In this document: positions 1-7,256 of the stretch, piece after piece
How positions within the stretch are numbered: the first letter of the stretch is position 1
Layout: each line of letters begins with the position of its first letter
Source: an uncultured Alphaproteobacteria bacterium
Lineage (GTDB): Bacteria > Pseudomonadota > Alphaproteobacteria > Rhodospirillales > Rhodospirillaceae
NCBI GenBank assembly: GCA_900079695.1
Contig: LT599022.1
Span: 1,020,287 to 1,084,286 of the forward strand
Length of the DNA: 64,000 nt
Direction of reading: 5' to 3'
Notes under the pieces: generated by a model
Told to the model about the DNA's origin: nothing
Seen by the model: the letters and a program-made list of their open reading frames with translations, nothing else
The model's database searches: none
Made by a program: the position numbers and the translations under genes

Positions 1-1
1 C

Positions 2-118
2 GACGAGATGACCCGCGGCCGCTCCGAGCTCTCCCGCGACGTGCGTTCCGAAATCAAGGTGCTGGCGCGCACCATCGCCGCGGTCGCCGAGGCGGGCAAG
101 ACGGGACGCGAACCATGA
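2..118 (+). CDS. C-terminal end of a MotA/TolQ/ExbB-type proton channel protein (5' truncated)
   Basis: Only the last 38 codons are in the window, reading through to TGA at 116-118. The tail is hydrophilic and helical (DEMTRGRSELSRDVRSEIKV...), as in the cytoplasmic C-terminus of MotA-like proteins. Assignment rests mainly on context: the TGA overlaps the ATG of the next gene by four bases (ATGA), and that gene is a MotB/OmpA-like protein, the usual partner of a MotA-like channel in alphaproteobacteria. The fragment is too short to identify by itself. Confidence 0.6.
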   Translation, partial: DEMTRGRSELSRDVRSEIKVLARTIAAVAEAGKTGREP

Positions 119-1188
119 GCGTGCGCCGGGCGCGCCGGGCGCCGCCCGACATCTGGCCGGGGTTCGTCGACGCGCTGTCGACGCTCCTGATCGTCGTGCT
201 GTTCCTGCTGATGGTGTTCGTGCTCGCGCAGTTCTTCCTCGGGCAGGCGCTCTCGGGGCGCGACGCGGCGCTCGCGCAGCTCGGCCGTCAGGTCGACGAA
301 CTCGCCAACCTGCTGTCGATCGAGCGCAAGGCCAACGCGGATCTGCGCCTCAACCTCTCGCAACTGTCGTCCGAGCTCGCCAACGCCTCGGCCAAGGCCG
401 AACGCCTCGAAGGCGCGGACGACGAGGCGCGGAAGCTCACCGCCGACATCGCGGCGCTCCAGGCGCTCAAGGACGAACTCGAGAAGAAGATCCGTCAGGC
501 CGACGCCGCGCTCGGCGAAAAGGACGAGGCGCTCGCCGCAGAGCGTAAGCTCTCCGAGGAAGCGCGCGCCCAGGCGGCGCTGCTCAACCATCAGCTCGAA
601 GTGCTGCGCGAGGAGATCGCCCGCCTCAACGCCGCGCTCGACGCCTCGGAAAAGCTCACCGCCGAGCAGAAGATCCAAATCGCCAACCTCGGGCAGCGTC
701 TCAATCAGGCGCTCGCCAGCAAGGTCGCCGAACTCGCGCGCTATCGCTCCGAGTTCTTCGGCCGCCTGCGCGAGATCCTCGGCAACCGCGCCGACGTGCG
801 GATCCAGGGCGACCGCTTCGTGTTCCAGTCCGAGGTGCTGTTCCCGCAAGGCTCCGCCGATCTGCAGGACGCGGGCAAGGCGCAGCTCGATACCCTGGCG
901 CGCACCCTGATCCAGATCGCCAGGGAGATCCCTCCGGATCTCGACTGGGTGCTGCGGGTCGACGGCCACACCGACAAGGTGCCGATCGCGACCGCGCAGT
1001 TCCGCTCCAACTGGGAGCTGTCCTCGGCGCGCGCGATCTCGGTGGTGCGGTACCTGATCGCCGCGGGGCTGCCGCCCAACCGGCTGGTGGCTGCGGGATT
1101 CGGCGAATATCAGCCGCTCGATCCGGGGTCGGGCACCGAGGCGCTGGCGCGCAATCGGCGCATCGAGTTCAAGCTGACCGAGCGTTGA
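115..1188 (+). CDS. MotB-like peptidoglycan-binding OmpA-family protein
   Basis: 357 aa. A short basic N-terminus is followed by one membrane helix at about residues 16-41 that begins GFVDALSTLL; Asp19 sits where MotB, ExbD and TolR carry their proton-accepting Asp. Residues about 45-235 form a long charged coiled coil. The C-terminal 120 residues are an OmpA/MotB peptidoglycan-binding domain, with DGHTDKVPI, a SSARAISVVRYL helix and a final NRRIEFKL. It should span the periplasm and tie an ion-driven MotA-like channel to the cell wall. It is translationally coupled to that channel (ATGA overlap). Whether it serves flagella or envelope integrity cannot be told here; no flagellar genes are nearby. 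Confidence 0.85.
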   Translation: MSVRRARRAPPDIWPGFVDALSTLLIVVLFLLMVFVLAQFFLGQALSGRDAALAQLGRQVDELANLLSIERKANADLRLNLSQLSSELANASAKAERLEGADDEARKLTADIAALQALKDELEKKIRQADAALGEKDEALAAERKLSEEARAQAALLNHQLEVLREEIARLNAALDASEKLTAEQKIQIANLGQRLNQALASKVAELARYRSEFFGRLREILGNRADVRIQGDRFVFQSEVLFPQGSADLQDAGKAQLDTLARTLIQIAREIPPDLDWVLRVDGHTDKVPIATAQFRSNWELSSARAISVVRYLIAAGLPPNRLVAAGFGEYQPLDPGSGTEALARNRRIEFKLTER

Positions 1189-1212
1189 CAGCCGCGCCGC
1201 GATCTGCTACCA
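1185..1212 (+). promoter_or_regulatory. Predicted housekeeping promoter of rpmE
   Basis: TTGACA at 1185-1190, 15 bases, then GCTACCA at 1206-1212. This resembles the alphaproteobacterial sigma-70 pattern (TTGACgS, 10-14 bases, GCTAnAwC, known from Caulobacter). The -35 box contains the TGA stop of the upstream OmpA gene. The same spacing and GCTACCA box occur upstream of rpsU at 19279-19306. Confidence 0.5.
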
Positions 1213-1240
1213 CCACGCCCTCATTCGGGAGCTGAAGACG

Positions 1241-1465
1241 ATGAAAAAAGACATCCATCCGGCCTATCAGGCGCTGAAGGTCATCATGACGGACGGCACC
1301 GAGTTCGTGACCCGCTCCACCAAGGGCGGCCCGGACGCGGTGATGCGTCTCGACATCGACCCGAAGTCCCATCCCGCGTGGACCGGCGTTCACCGTCTCA
1401 ACGAGAGCGGCGGGCAGCTGGCGAAGTTCAACAAGCGCTTCGCGGGCTTCGGCCGCAAGGCGTAA
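1241..1465 (+). CDS. rpmE: 50S ribosomal protein L31 (zinc-free type)
   Basis: 74 aa, full length for L31. It starts MKKDIHPAYQ and carries the family signature SHPAWTGVHRL followed by a basic FNKRFAGFGRK end. There is no cysteine at all, so it is the C-minus form that does not bind zinc. L31 sits on the large subunit and contributes an inter-subunit bridge. It has its own promoter and a strong terminator, so it is probably a single-gene transcript. Confidence 0.95.
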   Translation: MKKDIHPAYQALKVIMTDGTEFVTRSTKGGPDAVMRLDIDPKSHPAWTGVHRLNESGGQLAKFNKRFAGFGRKA

Positions 1466-1483
1466 TCGCCTGCTCCGGTCCGA

Positions 1484-1518
1484 AAAACGACGCCGCCCCC
1501 GCCGGGCGGCGTCGTTTT
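1484..1518 (+). terminator. Rho-independent terminator of rpmE
   Basis: Perfect 15-bp stem: 1484-1498 pairs with 1504-1518, loop CCGCC, ending in TTTTGTTTT. It lies 19 bases after the rpmE stop codon. Confidence 0.9.
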
Positions 1519-1602
1519 GTTTTGCCTTGCGGGACGGGGCATGCGAACCATTTCTTAACCCGGACGCGGTGTAATCGGGTCCATCGTGCCTGCGCAGGAC
1601 GG

Positions 1603-3519
1603 ATGATGGCCGGGATTTCCAAGCTCGTCGCCTACGAGCTCTATACCCTCGAACATGCGGGGTGGACGCTGCACGCCCGCTTCACCTCGGCGGAGGTCGA
1701 CGACGCCCTCGCCGAGGCGAAGACGATCGAGACGACGTTGCAGCGCGCCACCAAGCTGGTGCGCGAAACCTACTACCCCGACGACAACCACACCGACGAA
1801 GCGGTGGTGCGGATCAGCCCCAACATCGCCGAATACAAGCGCCGCCTCGCGGCGATGCGGCAGCAGCGCCCGGTTCGCGTCGGCGGTGGCGGCGGCGGAG
1901 GCGGCCGCGAGGACCTCACCTTCGAGGACGCTCCGTCCGAGCCGCTCGCGGAGCTCGGCACGCCGCAAATCCTTGCGCGGATGACGATGCTGGTGCTCTC
2001 GGCGCTGGTGGTCTCCGCCGCGGTGACCGGAGTGATCGCGCTCCTGCTGCGCACCGAGCTGATCGCCTCGCGGATTCCGCAGTCCGCCGCGCCGCAAATC
2101 CTGTTCGCCACCTTCATTCTGGTCTTCCTGCTCTCCGCCCTGCCGCTGGTGAGCCGCTACATCCCCGCGCTCACCGGAAACTCGGGACACGAGGACGAGC
2201 CGCAGCACGATTCCCAGGCGTTCCTGCACATGCCCGGCACGCCCCCGCCCGCCCCCGCCCCCGAGACCGCTCCGGCGTCCGACGCGCCGCCTGCGCTGTT
2301 CAAGGACGACCCCGGTCTGCTCGCCCGCGAAACCCCCGAAGAAACCGCGGCGACCGACGCCGAGGAAACCCGCCGGGCCGAGGAGGCGGCGCGCGCCGAG
2401 GAAGCCCGGAAGGCCGAGAAACGGAAAAAGGCCGAGGAGGAAAAGAAGCGGGCGGAGGAAAAGAAGAAGGCGGAGGAGAAGGCCGCCGAGGAGCCGCCGC
2501 CGGAGACGGTCGAGACGCCGCCGGAGATCGCCGCGATCGCGGCGCTGGAGCGTCAACGCATCGCGATGATGCACTTCCTCACCGGCGTGCTCACCGTGCT
2601 CAAGGACGTCTGCCCGCAGCTCGACGCGTACAACAAGTTCGGCCTGAACCTGATCATGGCGGGCGCGTGCGTCGAGCTCGGCCGGCGCGAGGGCCTGCGC
2701 GAGAAGGACGTGCTGGCGCTGACCGCCGAGGCGGTGACGATGCTCGGCTCCAAGCCCGCCCTCACCGAAGCGTTCTGCCGCAAGATCGACGTCTACGCCG
2801 ACGAGCCGCGCTATGCGGAGATGATCCTTCAGGGCTCGCGCGCGCTCGCCGACTTCGCCTCGGGCGGCTCGCCGTTCGAGGCGGTGGCGGCGGCGATGGC
2901 CGCCTGGAACCGCCCGGGCGACCGCATCACCGGCAGCAACATCGTCACCATCCTGTTCACCGACATGGTCGGCTCCACCAAGCTCACCCAGAGCGTCGGC
3001 GACGACGCCGCGCAGAACACCGTGCGCCAGCACAACGCGATCGTCCGCGCCGCCCTCGCCGAGCATCAGGGGATCGAGGTCAAACACACCGGCGACGGCA
3101 TCATGGCGTCGTTCGCCGCCCCGACCCAGGCGATCGAAGCGGCGGCGGCGATTCAGCGCGCGGTGCGCGACCACAACCGGAGCCGCCCGGAACAGGCCTT
3201 CCACCTGCGCATCGGCATCAACGCGGGCGAGCCGATCGTCGAGGACGACGACCTGTTCGGCACCGCGGTGCAGCTTGCGGCGCGGGTCTGCGCCGAGGCC
3301 GAAGCCGACGGCGTGATGGTCGGCAACGTGGTGCGCGAGTTGGTGGCGGGCAAGGGCTACCCGATGCGCGCGCTGCCGCCCCGGGTGCTCCGCGGCATTG
3401 CCGAACCGCAGGTGCTGCACGTCGTCGACTGGGACGCGATCGGCGCTCCGGCGGGTGTCGCAACGCCCACCCAAGCCTCTGACGTTCCAGCCGAATCTCC
3501 ACAATCCCCAGCCCCTTGA
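1603..3519 (+). CDS. Membrane class III adenylate/guanylate cyclase
   Basis: 638 aa from ATG 1603 (ATG 1606 is equally possible; neither has a strong ribosome site). Layout: an N-terminal domain of about 90 residues with no recognised name, a run of eight glycines near residue 97, membrane helices at about 127-149 and 165-186, a Pro-rich then Lys/Glu-rich linker to about residue 310, a helical region, and a class III cyclase domain from about 445 to 600. Metal-binding Asp454 (FTDMVGST) and Asp498 (HTGDGIMASF) are present. The usual transition-state Asn is Gln557 (AVQLAAR), followed by Arg561. It should make cAMP (or cGMP) at the inner membrane. The TGA stop lies inside the -35 box of the hsp20 promoter. 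Confidence 0.88.
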   Translation: MMAGISKLVAYELYTLEHAGWTLHARFTSAEVDDALAEAKTIETTLQRATKLVRETYYPDDNHTDEAVVRISPNIAEYKRRLAAMRQQRPVRVGGGGGGGGREDLTFEDAPSEPLAELGTPQILARMTMLVLSALVVSAAVTGVIALLLRTELIASRIPQSAAPQILFATFILVFLLSALPLVSRYIPALTGNSGHEDEPQHDSQAFLHMPGTPPPAPAPETAPASDAPPALFKDDPGLLARETPEETAATDAEETRRAEEAARAEEARKAEKRKKAEEEKKRAEEKKKAEEKAAEEPPPETVETPPEIAAIAALERQRIAMMHFLTGVLTVLKDVCPQLDAYNKFGLNLIMAGACVELGRREGLREKDVLALTAEAVTMLGSKPALTEAFCRKIDVYADEPRYAEMILQGSRALADFASGGSPFEAVAAAMAAWNRPGDRITGSNIVTILFTDMVGSTKLTQSVGDDAAQNTVRQHNAIVRAALAEHQGIEVKHTGDGIMASFAAPTQAIEAAAAIQRAVRDHNRSRPEQAFHLRIGINAGEPIVEDDDLFGTAVQLAARVCAEAEADGVMVGNVVRELVAGKGYPMRALPPRVLRGIAEPQVLHVVDWDAIGAPAGVATPTQASDVPAESPQSPAP

Positions 3520-3544
3520 CAGGGCCCGAGAGGCAAACCCATAT
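3515..3544 (+). promoter_or_regulatory. Sigma-32 (RpoH) heat-shock promoter of hsp20
   Basis: CTTGACA at 3515-3521 and CCCATAT at 3538-3544 are separated by 16 bases. Both boxes match the heat-shock sigma consensus (CTTG...; CCCATnT) closely. Transcription would begin near 3551, giving a leader of about 94 bases before the hsp20 ATG. Confidence 0.75.
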
Positions 3545-3550
3545 CCTCCC

Positions 3551-3644
3551 AGAAGCCGGTTGCCGCGTGCGCGGGACCGGCGGACCCGGCGGATGGCGCA
3601 GCGTCGCATCCGCAGTTCAGGTAATCGCTCAATGGAGGATGACC
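3551..3644 (+). promoter_or_regulatory. ROSE-type RNA thermometer in the hsp20 leader
   Basis: The leader from the predicted start site to the ATG is about 94 bases, a typical ROSE length. Its last hairpin, 3624-3640, pairs AUC-G-CUC with GAGGAU around an AAUG loop, leaving one unpaired G (3627). The left arm is UCGCU, matching the UYGCU signature of ROSE elements, where a bulged G opposite the Shine-Dalgarno sequence makes the helix melt on heating. The sequestered site is GGAGG 3634-3638. GC-rich upstream sequence (3556-3620) could form the other ROSE hairpins, but I did not fold it. Confidence 0.7.
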
Positions 3645-4106
3645 ATGCGTACCTACGACCTCTCCCCTCTGCATCGCTTCACCGTCGGCTTCGATAACGT
3701 CTCGCGCCTGATCGACGCGGTTTCCCGCCTCGACGACAGCGCGATGTCGTATCCGCCGTACAACATCGAGCGCTTCGGCGAGGACCGTTACCGCATTTCG
3801 ATGGCGGTCGCCGGGTTCACCGAATCCGATCTCGACATCATGCTCAAGGACAACACGCTGACGATCTCCGGCCGCAAGGGCGAGGAGGAGGACTCCTCCA
3901 CCTACCTGCACCGGGGCATCGCGTCGCGGGCCTTCGAGCGTCGTTTCGAGCTCGCCGCGCACATCAAGGTGAAGGGCGCGGCCCTCGAGAACGGTCTGCT
4001 CCACGTCGACCTCGAACGCGAGGTGCCGGAGGAGCTGAAGCCGCGCAAGATCGAGATCGCCGCCGATGCGGGCAAGAAGGCGATCGACGGCCCGAAGGCC
4101 GCCTGA
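3645..4106 (+). CDS. Small heat shock protein, Hsp20/IbpA type
   Basis: 153 aa from ATG 3645, chosen for GGAGG at 3634-3638; the open frame extends further upstream, but that part lies in the leader. The start MRTYDLSPLHRFTVGFD is the typical N-terminus of alphaproteobacterial IbpA-like proteins. An alpha-crystallin domain follows (PYNIERFGEDRYRISMAVAGF, then ENGLLHVDLEREVPEE). It is a holdase that binds unfolding proteins in the cytoplasm. Sigma-32 promoter plus ROSE thermometer predict heat induction at both transcription and translation. Confidence 0.95.
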   Translation: MRTYDLSPLHRFTVGFDNVSRLIDAVSRLDDSAMSYPPYNIERFGEDRYRISMAVAGFTESDLDIMLKDNTLTISGRKGEEEDSSTYLHRGIASRAFERRFELAAHIKVKGAALENGLLHVDLEREVPEELKPRKIEIAADAGKKAIDGPKAA

Positions 4107-4121
4107 CTTTCGCCGAAAACC

Positions 4122-4147
4122 GGGGCGCGACCGCGAGGCCGCGCCCC
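4122..4147 (+). terminator. Terminator of hsp20
   Basis: GGGGCGCG (4122-4129) pairs with CGCGCCCC (4140-4147) around a 10-base loop, then TTTG. The T-tract is short. It lies 15 bases after the hsp20 stop. Confidence 0.65.
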
Positions 4148-4151
4148 TTTG

Positions 4152-4550
4152 TCATGCCCGGCCGAGAAGGTCGGTACCGTAGGAATTGTCGACCACGCAC
4201 AGCCAGGCGTCCTCCGGGGTGTGGCGGAAGACGTAGGTGGCGCGGCGCGTCGTCGAGCGCGGTTCGCCCTCGGGGCTGACGGTGTCCAGGATGGTCTCCA
4301 TCACCACCAACGCGGTGTCGCCGCTTTCCACCACCTGCATCTCCCCCTGCGAGACCGCAAGGCGATGGTCGAACTTTTCCGCAACCCCGATGAACGCCTT
4401 GAGAATCTGCGCCTTGCCGGTGGCGAGCAGGCCCGGTGCGACCACCAGGGTGGCGTCGTCGGCGTAAAAGTCCATCAGGGCGTCGAAGTCCTCGGCGCCG
4501 ATCGCGCGATCGGCGGCGGCGATGACCTCTTTCAACGGGTGCGATGACAT
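4152..4550 (-). CDS. NTF2-like / SnoaL-type protein of unknown substrate
   Basis: 132 aa from ATG 4550, preceded by GGAGA at a suitable distance. It has the single cone-shaped NTF2-like fold pattern: IAAADRAIGAEDFDALMDFYADDATLVV, a middle GKAQILKAF helix, then beta strands ending in WLCVVDNSYGTDLL. Such proteins (DUF4440/SnoaL group) are either small isomerase-like enzymes or ligand-binding proteins; no catalytic residues are diagnostic here. It faces hsp20 tail to tail. Its leader contains a terminator-like hairpin and a tiny open frame (see 4585-4698). Confidence 0.75.
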   Translation of the reverse strand: MSSHPLKEVIAAADRAIGAEDFDALMDFYADDATLVVAPGLLATGKAQILKAFIGVAEKFDHRLAVSQGEMQVVESGDTALVVMETILDTVSPEGEPRSTTRRATYVFRHTPEDAWLCVVDNSYGTDLLGRA

Positions 4551-4584
4551 GTTTCGTCTCCATCTGCACCGGAGACGGGAAACG

Positions 4585-4606
4585 AAAAACCCGCCTCGCG
4601 GCGGGT
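4585..4606 (-). terminator. Terminator-like hairpin, possible attenuator, in the NTF2-like leader
   Basis: On the minus strand ACCCGCC (4606-4600) pairs with GGCGGGT (4595-4589) around a 4-base loop and is followed by TTTTT. It lies between the tiny open frame at 4698-4636 and the NTF2-like start at 4550. It may end the thioesterase transcript, or act as an attenuator. Confidence 0.65.
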
Positions 4607-4635
4607 ATCGTGTCGTGTCGGGAAATGGACGCGCG

Positions 4636-4698
4636 CTAACCCACCGGCTGTTGGCCGATAAGAATAAGCGACAGTACGAGGGCGAGCTTGCGATCCAT
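4636..4698 (-). CDS. Possible 20-residue leader peptide or small membrane peptide
   Basis: ATG at 4698 to TAG at 4636 encodes MDRKLALVLSLILIGQQPVG. The centre is hydrophobic and rich in Leu, Ile and Val. No clear Shine-Dalgarno sequence precedes it. It starts 42 bases beyond the thioesterase stop and ends 30 bases before a terminator hairpin. That order (peptide, terminator, gene) resembles branched-chain amino acid attenuators, but the next gene is not a biosynthetic one. It could equally be chance. Confidence 0.25.
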   Translation of the reverse strand: MDRKLALVLSLILIGQQPVG

Positions 4699-4739
4699 GG
4701 CGGCGAGCATGCCACGCGTCCGGGCCGCGCGCAAGCGTC

Positions 4740-5270
4740 TCACGCGCCCGCGCCGGTCCAGGCCCCGTCGACGAGATATTTCGCGAACACCGCGCGCGAC
4801 TGTTCGGGCATCGGCGCGGACCGGAAACTCTCGCGGTCGATGAACACATGGACCCAGTAGCCGAGCGCCGACGGCGCCTCCTCGTCCTTGCGGAACAGCG
4901 CGAAGCCGAAGCGCACGCTCGACTTGCCGAGGCGCTCGACGCGCATCCGCACTTCCACCGCGTGGAGCGGATAGTTGAGCGGCTTGACGAACCGGCACAT
5001 GTTTTCGGCGGCGAACGCGGTGACGGTCGACGCGTGCGGGAAGACGTCGTGCGAGCGGAAGAACTCCACCACCACGCACTCGAAAAAGCGCATGTACTGC
5101 ACGTTGTTGACGTGGCCCATCATGTCGAAGTCTGACCAGCGCAGCACGATCTGGGTCGAAAACGGATAGGCCTCGCGGCGTTCGGCGATCTTCGCCTGGG
5201 CGTTGGTGTTCTCGGCGCCGCCGTGGGCGGCGAGCGGGATCACCGGGTTTCCGGCCTGATGCGCGGTCAT
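4740..5270 (-). CDS. Acyl-CoA thioesterase, 4HBT hot-dog fold
   Basis: 176 aa. The hot-dog thioesterase signature is clear: RWSDFDMMGHVNNVQYMRFFE, with the Asp and the GHVNN turn of the 4-hydroxybenzoyl-CoA thioesterase/YbgC group, then AVEVRMRVERLGKSSVRFGFALF. It should hydrolyse an acyl-CoA in the cytoplasm; the substrate is not evident. The first 35 residues are an extension without family similarity. Its ATG overlaps the stop of the DUF1192 gene (ATGA), so the two are co-transcribed. Confidence 0.88.
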   Translation of the reverse strand: MTAHQAGNPVIPLAAHGGAENTNAQAKIAERREAYPFSTQIVLRWSDFDMMGHVNNVQYMRFFECVVVEFFRSHDVFPHASTVTAFAAENMCRFVKPLNYPLHAVEVRMRVERLGKSSVRFGFALFRKDEEAPSALGYWVHVFIDRESFRSAPMPEQSRAVFAKYLVDGAWTGAGA

Positions 5271-5473
5271 GCGTCCGCCCTCCGGCCGTCGAAGCTGAAC
5301 AGCGCATCCGCGCCGCCGCGCACCGCCCGTTTCGCCGCGATCGCGGCGCGGGCGCGGGCGATCTCGCCCTCCATCCGGCCGATCGCGGCTTCGAGTTCGG
5401 CCACCGAAAGGGACGAAAGGTCGAGCGGCAGAGCCTCTACCGGCCGCCGGGGCTTGTCATCGTCGTCGTCCAT
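5267..5473 (-). CDS. DUF1192 family small coiled-coil protein
   Basis: 68 aa from ATG 5473, with AGGGA seven bases upstream. An acidic start (MDDDDDKPRRP) leads to LDLSSLSVAELEAAIGRMEGEIARAR, the conserved helical DUF1192 core, a family found in alphaproteobacteria, often next to a quinone oxidoreductase as here. Function is unknown. It is divergent from that oxidoreductase and overlaps the downstream thioesterase. Confidence 0.8.
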   Translation of the reverse strand: MDDDDDKPRRPVEALPLDLSSLSVAELEAAIGRMEGEIARARAAIAAKRAVRGGADALFSFDGRRADA

Positions 5474-5593
5474 GTCGTATTCCCTAAGATGTGAAATTCG
5501 TTCGACAATCGTAGCGAAGGGGGTTTCGCCGCGCCAGCAGCGCCGCCAAATTAGGTGGTGCCGATTTTTCCAATTTCTCCAGGAGAGACTTGC

Positions 5594-6592
5594 ATGCCTG
5601 CCCTGCCCGAAACCGTCACCTGCATCGAAATCAAGGCTTTCGGCGGCCCCGAGGGCCTGGTGCCGACGACCCGGCCGATGCCCGAGCCGGGTGCGGGCGA
5701 GGTGCTGATCCAGGTTGCGGCGGCGGGCGTCAACCGGCCGGACGTGGTTCAGCGCCAGGGCAACTACGCGCCGCCGCCCGGCGCCACCGACATTCCCGGC
5801 CTCGAGGTCGCGGGCGAAATCGTCAAACTCGGCCCGGGCGTGGACGAAGCGTGCCTCGGCCAGCGGGTGTGCGCGCTGCTCACCGGCGGCGGCTACGCCG
5901 ACTACGCCGTCGCCAAGGCCGCGCTGTGCCTCCCCTTCCCCAAGGATTTCGACGCCCTGCACGCCGCGGCGATCCCCGAAACCTTCTTCACCGTCTGGCA
6001 CAACGTCTTCGAGCGCGGCGCGCTCAAGGCGGGCGAGACCTTCCTGATTCACGGCGGCACCGGCGGCATCGGCTCGACCGCGATCCAACTCGCGAAAGCG
6101 ATGGGCGCGCGGGTCTTCGCCACCGCGGGCAGTGCCGAAAAGGCCGCTGCGTGCGAGAAGCTGGGCGCCGAGCGCGGCATCAACTATCGCGAGGAGGACT
6201 ACGTCGAGGTGGTCAAGGATCTGACCGGCGGCAAGGGCGTCAACGTCATCCTCGACGTCGTCGGCGGCGACTACCTCAACCGCGACGTCAAGGCGATGGC
6301 CCCCTCCGGCCGACACGTCTCGATCGCCTTCCAGAAAGGCGCGAAGGTGGAGTTCAACTTCATGCCGCTGATGCTGAAACGCCTCACCTTCACCGGCTCG
6401 GTGCTGCGCTCGCAGCCCACCGAGGAAAAGGCGCGGATCGCCGCGGGCCTGAAGGCGCAGGTCTGGCCGCTGCTCGACGACGGCACGCTGAAGCCGTTGG
6501 TCTACAAGACTTTTCCCTTGGCCGAGGCGGCCGCCGCGCATCAACTGATGGAATCTTCCCAGCATATCGGTAAAATCATGCTGGTTCCCTGA
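5594..6592 (+). CDS. NAD(P)H:quinone oxidoreductase, zinc-independent MDR family (PIG3-like)
   Basis: 332 aa. ATG 5594 is chosen for AGGAGAGA at 5581-5588. The GroES-like N-terminal half (GVNRPDVVQRQGNY, then ATDIPGLEVAGEIV) is followed by a Rossmann half with HGGTGGIGSTAIQLAKAMG at about residues 153-171 for NADPH binding. The zinc ligands of alcohol dehydrogenases are absent, as expected for the quinone reductase/PIG3 branch. It reduces quinones or reactive carbonyls in the cytoplasm. It is divergent from the DUF1192 gene. Confidence 0.9.
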   Translation: MPALPETVTCIEIKAFGGPEGLVPTTRPMPEPGAGEVLIQVAAAGVNRPDVVQRQGNYAPPPGATDIPGLEVAGEIVKLGPGVDEACLGQRVCALLTGGGYADYAVAKAALCLPFPKDFDALHAAAIPETFFTVWHNVFERGALKAGETFLIHGGTGGIGSTAIQLAKAMGARVFATAGSAEKAAACEKLGAERGINYREEDYVEVVKDLTGGKGVNVILDVVGGDYLNRDVKAMAPSGRHVSIAFQKGAKVEFNFMPLMLKRLTFTGSVLRSQPTEEKARIAAGLKAQVWPLLDDGTLKPLVYKTFPLAEAAAAHQLMESSQHIGKIMLVP

Positions 6593-6696
6593 AACGGAAC
6601 CAGCCGAGACCGCTCAGGTCCCGGCCCCGCCGCGCGCAACCGCCGCAGCGGCGGCCGCGGGCTCGACCGCTCAGAACAAAAACAAAGAGGAATGCC

Positions 6697-7251
6697 ATGG
6701 CTCTGCCCTTGATGCCGAAAGCCACCGCCGTCTGGCTGGTCGACAACACCGCCCTGAGCTTCCGGCAGATCGCCGAGTTCTGCGGCATGCACGAACTCGA
6801 GATCCAGGCGATCGCCGACGGCAACGTGCAAAGCAGCATCGTCGGCCAGGACCCGATCGTCGCCGGACAACTCACCCGCGAGGAACTCGCCCGCTGCGAA
6901 GCGGACCCCACCGCCAAGCTCAAGGCGCGCATCACCGATATTCCGACGCCGCAGTCGCGCGCCAAGGGGGCGCGCTACACTCCGGTGTCGAAGCGCCAGG
7001 ACCGCCCGGACGCGATCTCGTGGCTGCTCAAGCACCATCCGGAGCTCTCGGACGCGCAGATCGTCGCGCTGATCGGCACCACCAAGTCGACGATCGCCGC
7101 GGTGCGCGACAAGACCCACTGGAACGCCACCAACATCAAAGCGCGCAACCCGGTGACGCTCGGCCTGTGCTCCGAAGCCGACCTCGAAAAGGCGGTGGTG
7201 ATCGCGCACGGCCGTTCCGGCGGCAGCGCGCCCGTCGAGCCGACGGAGTAA
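6697..7251 (+). CDS. trcR: TrcR (DUF1013), RNA polymerase-associated cell-cycle regulator
   Basis: 184 aa, beginning MALPLMPKATAVWLVDNTALSFRQIAEFCG, the diagnostic DUF1013 opening. A first helix-turn-helix-like segment (residues 18-45) and a second (PDAISWLLKHHPELSDAQIVALIGTTKSTIAAVRD, about 107-140) are visible. DUF1013 is restricted to alphaproteobacteria. In Caulobacter the protein (TrcR) travels with RNA polymerase and affects cell-cycle promoters; the same role here is by homology. AGAGGA precedes the ATG. It is followed at six bases by the PfpI-like gene. Confidence 0.9.
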   Translation: MALPLMPKATAVWLVDNTALSFRQIAEFCGMHELEIQAIADGNVQSSIVGQDPIVAGQLTREELARCEADPTAKLKARITDIPTPQSRAKGARYTPVSKRQDRPDAISWLLKHHPELSDAQIVALIGTTKSTIAAVRDKTHWNATNIKARNPVTLGLCSEADLEKAVVIAHGRSGGSAPVEPTE

Positions 7252-7256
7252 CGGCG

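Noticed and set aside
1888-1911. Polyglycine-coding repeat in the cyclase gene as a mobile or phase-variable repeat
   Set aside because: The GGC/GGT/GGA codons are mixed, not a pure repeat tract, so slippage is unlikely. It reads as a flexible linker.
1555-3609. Minus-strand open frame of 684 codons opposite the cyclase
   Set aside because: Shadow of the cyclase gene; Arg/Leu/Gly-rich with poly-Leu/Arg runs mirroring the Lys/Glu linker.
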